Source: Inia geoffrensis (lineage: Eukaryota > Chordata > Mammalia > Artiodactyla > Iniidae). From it: DNA of 64,000 bases. The notes below the pieces were generated by a model. It was not told the origin of the DNA. It was given only the letters and a program-made list of their open reading frames with translations, and searched no databases. This document shows, in pieces, positions 54,331-64,000 of the stretch. The DNA is taken from the NCBI GenBank assembly GCA_036417435.1, contig CM070906.1, positions 45,087,396 through 45,151,395 on the forward strand, given 5' to 3'. The position numbers and the translations under genes were made by a program. How positions within the stretch are numbered: position 1 is the first letter of the stretch; every line of letters starts with the position of its first letter.

Positions 54331-55319
54331 AGAGTACAGGCTAAGTTTGTGCAGTGATCAGGCTGGTGAAGGGGCAGATGTTTGACAATAAAGAACCTTA
54401 GAGGTCATTATAAGATGTCTGTCTATGTGGAGGAATGGGAAACCATTGAAGGGATTGAATTTGACACAAACCTCCTACCCAAATTTGGCAGAGCCAGGGT
54501 TTGAAACCACTTTTGTCTAACTCTTCTCTACTTCCAAAATAAGATTATTTAAAGGGGTTGAAAAATATGATTTGAAAACTCTGTAAATAAACTTAACTTA
54601 CCTAACTTTACATGGGCATGCTATATTGGGTTTACCTGGTGGTATCATATGTACATTGGAGAGGAGATTTTCTGAGAAGTAAAACAAATCCTTTAAATTT
54701 AAATGTATAAAACACAGATTATGCGTCTAAATTAAAGATACCTTTAAAAGTTAAGTACATTTATATAAACCTTCTTCTCTCAGGTGGGGAACTATATTTG
54801 TAACCTCTCCAACTTGGTATATATTTATACAATATATTCATATCTATTTTTAGTTTGATATGTTTGGAATTTTGTTTAAAGTGAGTTGTAATGGGGACTG
54901 CTGGTACTAACTTGCAGGCTTTAGTTTTTCTCTGTACTCCGAAAATATATAAATACAAATGGAAAAATGTATGTTATCAGAGTAAATTTTTAAAGATAAA
55001 TGAATGAATGAATAAATACATAGTTCTGTGACAGCTGCTATGGGCAATTCTAATATTTTGCTTTGGGAAACTCTAATTGTTTTCTTTATTAAAATTAAGA
55101 AAGTAGTAGGTAAGGCTTCAAAGAAAACCATTAGCTATTTTGTTTTTGAAGTAATTTTATTCTATTACTACATTTCATTATGGTACGCCTTTACTGACTA
55201 TTGAATAAAGGTGATGCTAGAAGATATTTTTTTCCAAAATTATTTCTCCATCAAAGATAGTTTGAAATTCCTTTGATGTTCATCCTTTCCATTTCTATTT
55301 GTCATCTTCATAAAGTTAC
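54331..55319. other. Unique sequence
   Basis: No gene; possible very old repeat near 54300-54500, unassigned. Confidence 0.4.
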
Positions 55320-55500
55320 ACTTAGATTATTAAAACAGGTTTCTAATGGGTAGCCTTGCTTCTAGTCCATTCAACTCATCCAAGCCTGCTGAAGCTCTAT
55401 TTTATTTCTGTGCTAAAGCATATGAAATGATGCTTTACCGTTCAAATGGTAGAGTCTCAAATTCTTCATCTGGCAGGGAAAACCTTTAAGATTGTGAGTA
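55320..55500 (+). mobile_element. Possible L2 fragment
   Basis: 'ttgcttctagtccattcaac' through 'gtctcaaattcttcatctggcag' is compatible with the L2 3'UTR. Low certainty. Confidence 0.35.
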
Positions 55501-55959
55501 TTAATATGACTGGATTACCCTACATACAGATAATTAGAGGAAAATGGTCCCAATTTGTGGGGTCAGAGTCCTGAAAGTAGATCATGCCATTGGGAGTGGG
55601 GCAAAAGCTGAAGGAATTGAACTGGAAGCAATGGAAGAAATTTAGACCAGAAGGCCAAACTTGTTATTCCTTCTCCTCCTAAAAAATCAACAGACACCAC
55701 ACCAGGTGTCAAAGTGGAAGCATGGAGGGAAAGGACTAGGAGTAGTTAATTAACATAAATTGTTTGTTCTGAAATGATGGTAGGGATGGAGGCAACTTTC
55801 AATACATTAATGAGATTGTTGCAGTAGGTTAGTGGAGAGTTCCAGTGGGAAATCCAGAAATTTTAGCAGATGGTCAGAAACAAAATCATTTTAGAAATAA
55901 ATACTATTTTTGAGTAGCACTTCAAGATTTGTATTTGTCCTTCTCTATATGTAATAAAA
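55501..55959. other. Unique sequence
   Basis: Nothing recognised. Confidence 0.4.
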
Positions 55960-56225
55960 TAGTAGCTAATACTTATGTAAAATATTTATGTAAGGTTAGT
56001 AACAATACATTAGGTGTTTTGCATGCTTTATTACACCTCCATCCTCAAAATAATCAACCCTATGAGGTAAGAACTATTATTATTATTATCACCAGTTCAT
56101 GGATTACAGAACAGAAAAAGTAAACGACATATTGAAGATAACACTGTAAGTAAGTGACCCTGTTGGGATTGGAAGCCAAGCTTTGCTGACACCAGAGTAT
56201 ATGCTTTGGGCTCCTACACTGCTTC
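55960..56225 (-). mobile_element. MIR SINE, reverse orientation
   Basis: Plus-strand text 'accctatgaggtaagaactattatt', 'cagttcatggattacagaac', 'aagtgaccctgttgggattgg' and 'gacaccagagtatatgc' is the reverse complement of MIR. Confidence 0.75.
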
Positions 56226-57755
56226 TCCCACCAGTAACTGTTGCATATTCCCAGTGCTATATAGCTACAAATATATTGATAGAAGAAGAGAAACCTGAAA
56301 GCCAGTGTCTGTATTGATTATCTAGAGAGTTGGAGTTGACTTTCTGAATGGGAACTGAGACTAGATCTGTATTCTTTAGAAAACGACCTACTCTCTTTAA
56401 GGAACGGTTTGTTTTGTGAACTCTCCTTTACCCTCAGTCCAGCTGGTGCCCTAGGTTAGACAATTTCCTCCAGGGTATGCTATTTGACTGGCTATATCAT
56501 ACCCACCTAGTTCATTTCTTTGTGATTGGTCTACTTAACACTTGCTAATGTTTTAACAAATGATTTATTTCTGTCACTTGAGACATTTTAGTTATCTTTC
56601 AGAGCAATCTATTTTAGGTAATGAACAATAAAGATGCTTACAAAGTAACTTTTCCTCTGGCTCTTAACCAAAGGAATCTGAGACAATTTTTCTTTCAGTC
56701 TGTGATGGCAGAACACTTAAAATAGAAAAAAGAAAGGCAGTTTAGTAATACTCATTTAATTTGCTCCTATTTAATATTCTAATAAGAAAGGAAATATTCT
56801 TCTACCTATGTTTAGGTCTCTGTATTTTGATATTGTTTTCAGTGCTTACCTTATATATGGGGGAATATTTTAGCTATAATTTATACTCCTTACAATTATA
56901 ATCTATTAAGACCCAACCTAATCATTTCATTACACTGGATTATTTGGTTGTAGTCTGCTGAGCATTAATGCAGCTTTTAATGTCATTGGTTTTCATACCC
57001 TTATAATGAGCTCATTTGTTTTACTACACAAAATTATCTTTTTATTGATGTACTGAGGTAGATACCTACAATAGAAGATCATCAAAACAAAATGAGATTT
57101 TGTGATTCAACTCTCATGTTTTGATTTCTTCAGCGATTTTGTTATCTCAGTCTGGCTGCAGGTGTTTTTGTAGATAAACAATTGGATTAATTCAAAACCC
57201 CTAGAGCTCCTCACCCATTACACATTCACAAGTCAATAGTGTCAACAAGGTAAGAATGAACTAAATTAACCAAGAGATTCTGTTTCACAGATCAAAAAGA
57301 CAATCAAATGAGAAAAGGTATGTGAGTGGGGAAATATATTAGGGACTAAGAGCTGTGTAGAATTAAACCCTCAAATGAAAAGTTTGAAATCCGTCCAATA
57401 TGCCTTGAGATGCTTTGGAGAAGAAAAGGAGATTTTTGAGAGGATAAAAGAGATGACTTGAGTGACAGCACACTATTTTACATATTACCAAAACCCTCTC
57501 CTAAGGACAAAAACAAAAGTGGACTGTTAACATAAATGCTGATGCACTCCCTCTATTATATTACCATATTCAGCCAAATGTATGCAGATTTGGAGGCCAG
57601 CCAGAATCACTGTCATTCCCATTCTCCAAAACAAAAATACTTGTTCCTCATCAGTTTACCACACAGACTTTTTGTGTCTTTTTTCTACCTCCGCTTGGGA
57701 AAGAAGACCCTGAGATTTAGAGCACATGAAGGGGAATTAGTAAAAAGATGAGTTT
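56226..57755. other. Unique AT-rich sequence
   Basis: No supported gene or repeat. Confidence 0.45.
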
Positions 57756-57820
57756 ATAGTTGTAAGGCCAGCAGGTCCGGGAAGGGCCCAGGGGGCCAGA
57801 CGGAACCCCCGCCAAGGAGG

Positions 57821-58182
57821 CTGATGCAACCGACCGGTCTTCCCGCTCCCCGAGGGGCAGAACCAACAGCTCCGAGGCTGATGCAACCGACACCCAACGT
57901 TGCCACAACATCCAAAAGATTACCAAAAAAGGGCTGCTTCACACAGCAAGCGCCTCCCCTGCGTCCACCCCTATAAATTTTGTTCGCGCCCGCACCCAGG
58001 CGAGACTTCTCTGTAAGGCCAACTGGCGCGAGGCAGGGGAACGCAATCCGACTCACAGGTTGCATCAGACCGAAACTTTCCGGACCACCCAGTTCCAGAA
58101 ACTGACCTGGAGACTTTCCACCCGGCCCAGCCTTCCCGCCTTTCGAGGGGCGGGACTAACGGTCCCAAGACTGATGCAACCG
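57821..58182 (+). promoter_or_regulatory. Four CARE-like (C/EBP-ATF) motifs in the LTR U3
   Basis: CTGATGCAACC occurs at 57821-57831, 57878-57888 and 58171-58181, and inverted at 58059-58069. The core TGATGCAA is the composite C/EBP-ATF response element bound by ATF4 with C/EBP partners. Whether they act here is inference. Confidence 0.5.
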
Positions 58183-58275
58183 GCACCGGATATTGCCACG
58201 ATACCCGAGGAGACCACCAAATAAGGAATAACCTGTGCCCTCCCGGATTCACCACACCCCTTTCCCTTCTTACCC

Positions 58276-58281
58276 TATAAA
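58276..58281 (+). promoter_or_regulatory. LTR TATA box (3' unit)
   Basis: TATAAA in CCCTATAAATTCTG. An equivalent box at 57972-57977 serves the 5' unit. Each is followed about 25-30 nt later by GACTTCTCT, the presumed transcription start region. Confidence 0.7.
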
Positions 58282-58362
58282 TTCTGCCCAAACCCTCGCC
58301 CGGGCGTGACTTCTCTGGCCCCTTTCTCTCGGACCAGTGAACCTTGCCCGGAAGCGTTCCCA

Positions 58363-58368
58363 AATAAA
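58363..58368 (+). terminator. LTR polyadenylation signal
   Basis: AATAAA, followed by a T/G-rich stretch (58371-58406) before the LTR end. This is normal R/U5 layout. Confidence 0.75.
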
Positions 58369-58415
58369 GCTTGTTTAGGCTCTCCTCCGTTTTTGGTGCT
58401 GTTTCTTACAATAGT

Positions 58416-59758
58416 TTGTAGGAGGAAAGAAGCAATATGGATTATGTGTGTAGGTGGTGGTAAAGATTTAGAAGAGTGGAAAAAATTTGGGAAAGCATCT
58501 AAGCCAAGGTGATTAGAGGAGGATGCAATCAGGCTAAGGTAAACAGATTTCCTGACTGAACTCAGGGCTCAATGAAATCTGTAATTATATCTGGTGACAC
58601 TAAAATCTAGGTTTTAGTGGTTTTCCACAGCAGTGATCTGGAATGGGGAGGCAGAAAAGGTAGATAAACAAAGAAATATGAGAATTAATATTATTGGATA
58701 GAATCTGGCTGAAATGATGAAACATAATTTTAGGATGAAAATGAGATACAGAGAGAGTAAAATGGGGAGTGGAGGTGAGGAGAAGAAAGACGATGAAATA
58801 CTGGGAGAAAATTTGAGAAAATCTCAAAATGAGATCTCTAAACATCCGCTATTCCATAAAAGCAACAAGAAAACTGGCCTCCCAAAAAGCCAGAACAAAC
58901 TATTTCAGAACTCTAGAAATTAACCAAAGGCATGTAGTAACCAGGAGAATATTTGTTCAAGAAAAATTGCTCCGTCTCAGTAAGAACTGCCAGCTTTGTG
59001 GCATTTTAGCTTCCTCTACTCTCATCACCTGCTCTCTCAACCTCTGCTGTGGAAAATCCACAGGGCAGCCACTGGAGAGAGCAAAAGAGGGCTAGATCTA
59101 TTTCAAAGACTCATTCTCAAAGAACTGTCATCATTTGGTTTGTCTGACGGTTCCCCAGAAAATCCCACTTGCAAAATTATATATACTGATATGACTTGGA
59201 GCTTATCCAGTACTGAACAACTGTTTCTCTGGGGGGATGGTGTGGGAGGGTATTTGTCATAAAAAATTGCAGGTAACTGTTTTAACTTCGTGGTCCCTTG
59301 GGGTAGTTGGGGCAAACAATAGTATAAACAAAAAGCTTAAAAGGAAAAGCTGGAAATGAGATGTCCATAGGGCTTTGAAAAGCTCTGAAACATTACTGGG
59401 AATCTAGAAGACCGCATACATGGGTAGAGCACATGCCCCAGGCAGGGTCTTTCCTTCTTAGGAGAGTCATATGAAGGCCCTGAGCGCTCATCCCTGGCTG
59501 AGCTTTTGCCTCTGCACAAGCAGGAAGTGAAGGCAAAGATAGAGTCGATAAATACCTGGCTGAGTGCTGAAGGTATGCCACTTGGCAGATATTCAGTGCA
59601 TTTTACCAAAAATGAGTTGTTCACATACAGTGGAGATCTGCTTCTGGACTGTTACATTCCATTGATCTGTGAACAAAGAACAAAAAGCATTGCTCACCAC
59701 CCAGTCCTACAAAGGTTTAGTCTTAACCTACTATGGTCGCTGACCAGCAGTGTACTCT
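58416..59758. other. Unique or unassigned sequence
   Basis: 59000-59758 may belong to the same old LTR element that ends at 60144 ('catgccccaggcagggtc', 'gcatccctgg'-type text), but I could not fix its start. No coding region was supported. Confidence 0.35.
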
Positions 59759-59759
59759 G

Positions 59760-60144
59760 AGGGGAAATTAAGAGAGTAACCGAATGAGGCATTCTGTGCT
59801 TTGGACAAGCAGACCCCTTAGACAGTCAGATGTATAATTCAGGAAGAACTTTTAATGAACCCAGATTCTTGCATCTTCTCATACAAAGAAAAGCACTAAA
59901 ATCGTTAACTTCAGGTAACTGTTCTTTGTGATGAGCAGCAATCTTTTACCAAGATGTATGCTTGCCTGTACTCATTCCTTAGCAAAAAATATTTCTTATA
60001 TAAACTGGCTTCTACCTTATCTCTTTGGACCATTTTTCTCAGAGCTAGCTAGGTGACTGGCTCCTGGCCTACAGCCATCAGCAAGACCCTGAATAAAACT
60101 TAAACTCCCAACTCTTATGTTGTGTGCTTTTCTTTAAGTCAACA
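59760..60144 (+). mobile_element. 3' part of an older ERV LTR (MER21-like?)
   Basis: 'gtaactgttctttgtgatgagcagc' leads to a TATA-like TTATATAAACTGGC (59997-60010). 'ttctcagagctagctagg' precedes 'gaccctgaataaaactt', with AATAAA near 60092, and the element ends 'cttttctttaagtcaaca'. This is the U3-R-U5 order of an old LTR unrelated to that at 57761. The family guess is uncertain and the 5' end is undefined. Confidence 0.55.
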
Positions 60145-60434
60145 GATCTGTATATCTATCTTTACATTGACACCACACTGTTCTGATTACTATAGATTTA
60201 TAAATTTTTCTTCCTTCTCAAAGGTTGTTTTGCTGCTATTATTGTTAGGTGGGTATTTTTCATTTCCATATGAATTTAGAATCAGCTTTATTCTATAAAA
60301 CAATATTTTAAAAAGGAATTGCATGGAAAATATAGTTTTATCTGTAGAAAATTGATATATTAATAGTGTTGAGCCTTCCTACCAATGAACAAGGGATATA
60401 TCTTCATTTACTTAGGTTTTAAAACTTTTCTCAG

Positions 60435-60652
60435 GGCTTCCCTGGTGGCGCAGTGGTTGAGAGTCCACCTGCCGATGCAGGGGACACGGGTTCGTGCCCT
60501 GGTCCCGGAAGATCCCACATGCTGTGGAGCGGCTGGGCCCGTAAGCCATGGCTGCTGAGCCTGTGCGTCCGGAGCCCGTGCGTCCAGAGCCTGTGCTCCG
60601 CAACGGGAGAGGCCACAGCAGTGAGAGGCCCGCATACCGCAAAAAAAAAAAA
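60435..60652 (+). mobile_element. CHR-1-type SINE
   Basis: Near-consensus head GGCTTCCCTGGTGGCGCAG, a GGGTTCGTGCCC B box, and a GCATACCGC plus poly(A) end. A perfect 14-bp target duplication AAAACTTTTCTCAG is at 60421-60434 and 60653-60666. A 15-bp unit (GCGTCCGGAGCCCGT type, about 60562-60591) is tandemly duplicated. It looks like the youngest SINE in the window. Confidence 0.97.
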
Positions 60653-60666
60653 AAAACTTTTCTCAG

Positions 60667-61319
60667 AAATGTTTTGCATTTTTCAGTGTCTAAATCATTC
60701 ACACATTTTACCAGATTTATCCTTAATATTTTAAATTTTATGCTAATTTAAATGGTATGTTAAAAATTTCAATCTCATTGTGTATAAATAGGATTTGTGC
60801 AAAGTGGTCTTTCTGTTTTGCACCCTGCAAATCTTGTTAAATTCACATATTGGTTCTAGTAGCTTTTTTGTACATTCCATTGGATTTTCTATATAGATGA
60901 TCATGCAATCAGTGAATAAAACCAGTTTTAATTCTTCCTTTCCACTCTGGATGTCTTTTATTTTCCTTCCCTGTTTGCAAGGCTAGAACAGCCAGTACAA
61001 TGTTTAATATCAGTGGTAAGGCTGAATATCACTGGCTTTTACTGTCTTAGGGAAAAAACTTTCAATCTTCCACCAATAAGTATAATGTTAGCTTTTAAAA
61101 AAATTTTAAATTTTTAAAATTTCAAATGTGGAAGGCAGGTCCATGGAAAATTATACAGTATAAAATATAAAAAGTAGAGTATAGTTTAAGAAGAGGCTCT
61201 GAAAATCAATAGTCACTGAAATGAGTATCATTTCTGTTAGGTATAAAAATTCTCATTTACTTATGTGAGAAGACATTAGTGTTATTATTGATATTGAGGA
61301 TATGGTTTTGGTAACGGAG
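60667..61319. other. Unique or old sequence
   Basis: The run 'ctttctgttttgcaccctgcaaatcttgttaaattc' and 'ttttattttccttccctg' has the flavour of reverse-oriented old L1 ORF2. It is not firm enough to call. Confidence 0.35.
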
Positions 61320-61495
61320 GGACAATGAATGGTACTGATACAAAATTTGCTGGCTGGGAAACCCTAGGCCAGTTATGTAGCCTCTGTACCCAAATTTCAC
61401 CACTTGCAAAATATGAGGATTAGATGAATTAAAACTAATAATTTGCTAAGAACAGTGCCTGGCACATAGTGTTATGTAAATCAATCAATATATAT
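61320..61495 (+). mobile_element. MIR SINE
   Basis: 'ggccagttatgtagcctctgt', 'cttgcaaaatatgaggattag', 'atgaattaaaactaataat' and 'acagtgcctggcacatagtg' follow MIR. Confidence 0.78.
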
Positions 61496-61689
61496 TAGTT
61501 CTTAAAGCTTAGCATTTTCACAATTTATGTATAGCCTAGAAACCAAGGATCAAGTATTTATTTTAAACAACTTATAAAATCATAAGCCAACAGGGGAATA
61601 ATGTTTATCTATATTCCTCTCTCCAAGAGATAGTTTTGATGAAGATTTCCCCAAACATGAAAGATAATTTGGCAGACCAGCATGGGCCA

Positions 61690-61830
61690 ATTGATTTGGT
61701 CAGAATAGGCTATGTATGCTATAATACCAAACAACCTTCAAATATTGGGGCTGAAAACCTCAAAGGCTGATTTCTGAATTACATTTCATCTCTAGGTTAC
61801 CAGCTATAGAGCCTTTATTTGTCTAATGGG
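61690..61830 (+). repeat. Ancient interspersed repeat fragment
   Basis: 'tcagaataggctatgtatgc', 'caaacaaccttcaaatattgg' and 'gctgatttctgaattacatttc' match a common old mammalian repeat whose family I cannot name safely. Confidence 0.4.
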
Positions 61831-63818
61831 CCAAGGTGTGACTACTGGAGTATCAAATTGCCTTTGCATTAAAAATATCTAACACAGAAGTGGAAAGGAA
61901 GAAGTTTCATTGAACTGAGTTTTTTAAAAAAAGGAAGGTTCTATGCATCTATCAGCCTCATCTCCCATTATGTGTCCTAGCATGAGACCTCGTACCTCCT
62001 CAGGACCCCTAATCTCCCTGATCAGGATGCATATGGCCCTCTCTTGAAGTTGCGCCTATTTTAGACAACGCTTATATATTTCGCTTTGTTTCAGTTGTGT
62101 AAAAGCTTTAGAGAAGAGGGAAGGAATTTCTCACCTGTCTAGGATCCTGAATCCACATAGGGCCAGGACCAAATTACTAACACACTTTGGGGACATATAA
62201 CAATGGATTGGTCACTATCGCATAAGCACAGATGTGCTGCTTTATCTCAAACGTTGCCCTTAGTTACAAAGACATTTTTTCTCAAGCATCGTTCATGAAA
62301 ACAACTACTGGAGGCAGAATTGGTCCTATTTAATTAACTTCTTACTTCCAACCCTCAGGCACAGGAGAAAATAATGAAAAATCACCGTGAAACAGTTGGT
62401 GACCACCTAATCAATTTTTGCAATATTTCTAAATGTTTTATTTCTATGTAAGCACTTTTTCCCTTAGCATTTTGGTTATCAGAGAAATTTAATTCTATTA
62501 AAATAAAGGAAAAAAGTAGAAAAAATGTTATATTGTTCACCTTTTCATTGAATTGTTTACTTTATTTTTATGCTTCCCATTCACTATAATTCTATTTGAT
62601 TCTGTTGCTATATTTCCTATTTTTTATAATACTCTGAATTCTGCTCTACCCCACTTAATTTTCATGTAGTTATCTTTCCACTCCAAATAGCCATACTGTA
62701 TCATTAACAAAAGGCAGCATAGTGAAGAAAATTGATGTTTTTACCTCTCCTCTTAATATCAGAAGGCAACTTGTATTCAGTTTACTTATATTTGTTCCTT
62801 TTTCATATTTATCCAATGGAATTTGAGCCGAAGACTAATATTTAATGAGCTGAAAACTGATTCTGAATATGCTTACATTGGAATAATACATAGTGCTCAG
62901 GTTGCATGACAACATTGGTATGGCAATGTATAATACATTATTACTGTTTTTATTTGCTTGTTAATTACACTGATACATTGATAAATTGCACAATGGCCCT
63001 AAGTCCATCTTTTCATCTTCCCTTTCTCTCTTTGCTGTAGAAATTGTGATGAATAACAAGAGATGTGGATCAACACTTTAAATAAATGAAAGCCTTGGTG
63101 CTAGTTATTATTTTAAATTTGTAGTTCTTATAAAATAGAAACATTTCACAGTATTTCACAGAAACCTCAAATACTTGATTTTTTTCCTACAAATCCTTCT
63201 AACTGTTGGTACTTCAAGTTGGTATCTGAAAACCAAAAACAAACTATACCTCCATGTGTTATGTAAACTCTAAAGAAAAGAGTGATATCAAAATAAACCA
63301 ACCTTTCAAAGCAAGAGAGTTGTCATGTATGTACTGTATATGGGGACAAACTTCCACAATTTTCCATAGATGGGAACTAAATTACCATTTCCTTGTGTCT
63401 GCAAAACTTGGAGTAAGAAGCAGATCATTTAAGATAATTGTGCACAAAGTTCCCCATGCTAGTAATATAAATTGAGGGAAGACTGAGGGAGGGGTAATGG
63501 TAATAAAATTAAGGTGGCCACACAGAAACTTATCAAAAGATTCAGTTAAGGTTAATATGGTTAATTTCAGAATGTGAATATGATTCTGAGAATTAAAGTA
63601 CCAGGCGGCAGTGTCAATAGTTTTGAGAAAAATTCTGCATATGAAAATAATATTGCCAAATGTAGATGCTGAATACAATTGTAAGCATGATATTAAAAAG
63701 AATATGTTTTTATTACATCAACTGAAATTGATCGTGCTGTTTCATGAATCCATGGCTTTTTATAATCTATCCCTCTGGCTAGATTCTCTCCCCTGATTTA
63801 TCCACAAAAGGAACTTAT
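61831..63818. other. Unique AT-rich sequence
   Basis: No gene or assigned repeat. Confidence 0.45.
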
Positions 63819-64000
63819 GGGATTCCCTGGTGGCGCAGTGGTTTAGAATCAGCCTGCCAATGAAGGACACACGGGTTCGAGCCCTGGTCCGGGAAGATCC
63901 CACATGCCGTGGAGCAACTAAGCCCATGCGCCACAACTACTGAGCCTGAGCTCTAGAGCCAATGAGCCACAACTACTGAGCCCACGTGCCACAACTCCTG
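63819..64000 (+). mobile_element. CHR-2-type SINE, cut by window end
   Basis: The head GGATTCCCTGGTGGCGCAG, a perfect GGGTTCGAGCCC B box and the 'ccacaactactgagcc' repeats of the CHR-2 form are present. The tail and right target site lie beyond the window. Confidence 0.93.

Larger units (their letters stand above)
57761..58410 (+). mobile_element. Solo LTR of an endogenous retrovirus (class I-like), tandem U3 units
   Basis: The 650 bp begin TGTAAG and end CTTACA (perfect 6-bp terminal inverted repeat). They are flanked by a perfect 5-bp duplication ATAGT (57756-57760, 58411-58415). GC content is far above the surroundings. Two promoter units are seen. 57761-58011 holds U3 and a TATAAA (57972-57977) and breaks off about ten bases into the presumed R. 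A second TGTAAGGCC starts at 58012 and continues as a complete 399-bp LTR with TATAAA (58276-58281) and AATAAA (58363-58368). No gag, pol or env sequence is present, so this is a solo LTR or recombined remnant. The family name is not known to me. Confidence 0.9.

Noticed and set aside
57717..58363. Minus-strand Gly- and Arg-rich frames across the LTR
   Set aside because: They are by-products of the GC-rich LTR. The LTR orientation is plus (TATA and AATAAA on plus) and no retroviral protein similarity is visible.
60408..60751. Frames across the 60.4-kb SINE
   Set aside because: SINE-derived translations; the same peptides recur at the 17.7-kb and 33.6-kb SINEs.

Overview
This is mammalian nuclear DNA, almost certainly cetacean (whale or dolphin). 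The main evidence is five tRNA-derived SINEs of the CHR-1/CHR-2 type. They start near GGCTTCCCTGGTGGCGCAG, carry a GGGTTCGAGCCC-like B box, and end either with a GCATACCGC plus poly(A) tail (CHR-1) or with a longer AGACCCAATGCAGCC tail (CHR-2). The young L1 elements also have the cetartiodactyl-type 3' end. Base composition is AT-rich, and no exon of an active host gene could be recognised on either strand. The window reads as an intergenic or deep-intronic repeat landscape.

Layout. 1-4.1 kb: AT-rich unique sequence with a MIR and two small hairpins. 4.1-7.8 kb: the 3' half of an old L1, interrupted by a CHR-2 SINE whose tail has become a long (TA)n array, and by a 129-bp young L1 3' end. 8.9-10.6 kb: ancient repeat fragments. 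13.29-20.76 kb: a nearly full-length young L1 with a GC-rich 5'UTR, a 164-nt pure pyrimidine mirror repeat, broken ORF1 and ORF2, a CHR-1 SINE inside ORF2, and an inverted duplication that replaces the reverse-transcriptase active-site segment. 20.8-33.6 kb: mostly unique, with small L2/MER5/ancient fragments, two dinucleotide repeats and a possible regulatory island near 22.7-23.5 kb.

33.8-35.45 kb (minus strand): a full-length processed retrocopy of spermine synthase (SMS), open except for one premature stop at codon 233. A CHR-1 SINE sits in its poly(A) junction. 36.5-46.9 kb: MIR, MaLR-like and L2 fragments; the L2 at 42.6-43.7 kb is split by a minus-strand young L1. 48.5 kb: a 38-nt near-perfect 5' half of tRNA-Gly(TCC). 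50-56 kb: L2, old L1, a Tigger/MER2-like remnant with a 53-bp mini-element, and a MIR. 57.76-58.41 kb: an endogenous retrovirus solo LTR with tandem promoter units and four ATF4/CEBP-like sites, bounded by a perfect 5-bp target duplication. 59.8-60.1 kb: the 3' part of a second, unrelated LTR. 60.4 kb: a young CHR-1 SINE. 63.8 kb to the window end: a CHR-2 SINE cut by the window edge.

No gene here appears to act in a shared pathway. Most features were laid down by L1-driven retrotransposition (L1 copies, SINEs, the SMS retrocopy), and their nesting gives a relative chronology. I found no convincing undescribed protein system. The most unusual items are the double-promoter LTR with repeated CARE-like sites, the fold-back rearrangement at the L1 catalytic segment, the tRNA-Gly half, and the almost open SMS retrocopy. 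Repeat family names are from memory of consensus sequences. Boundaries supported by target-site duplications are firm; those of old elements are approximate.
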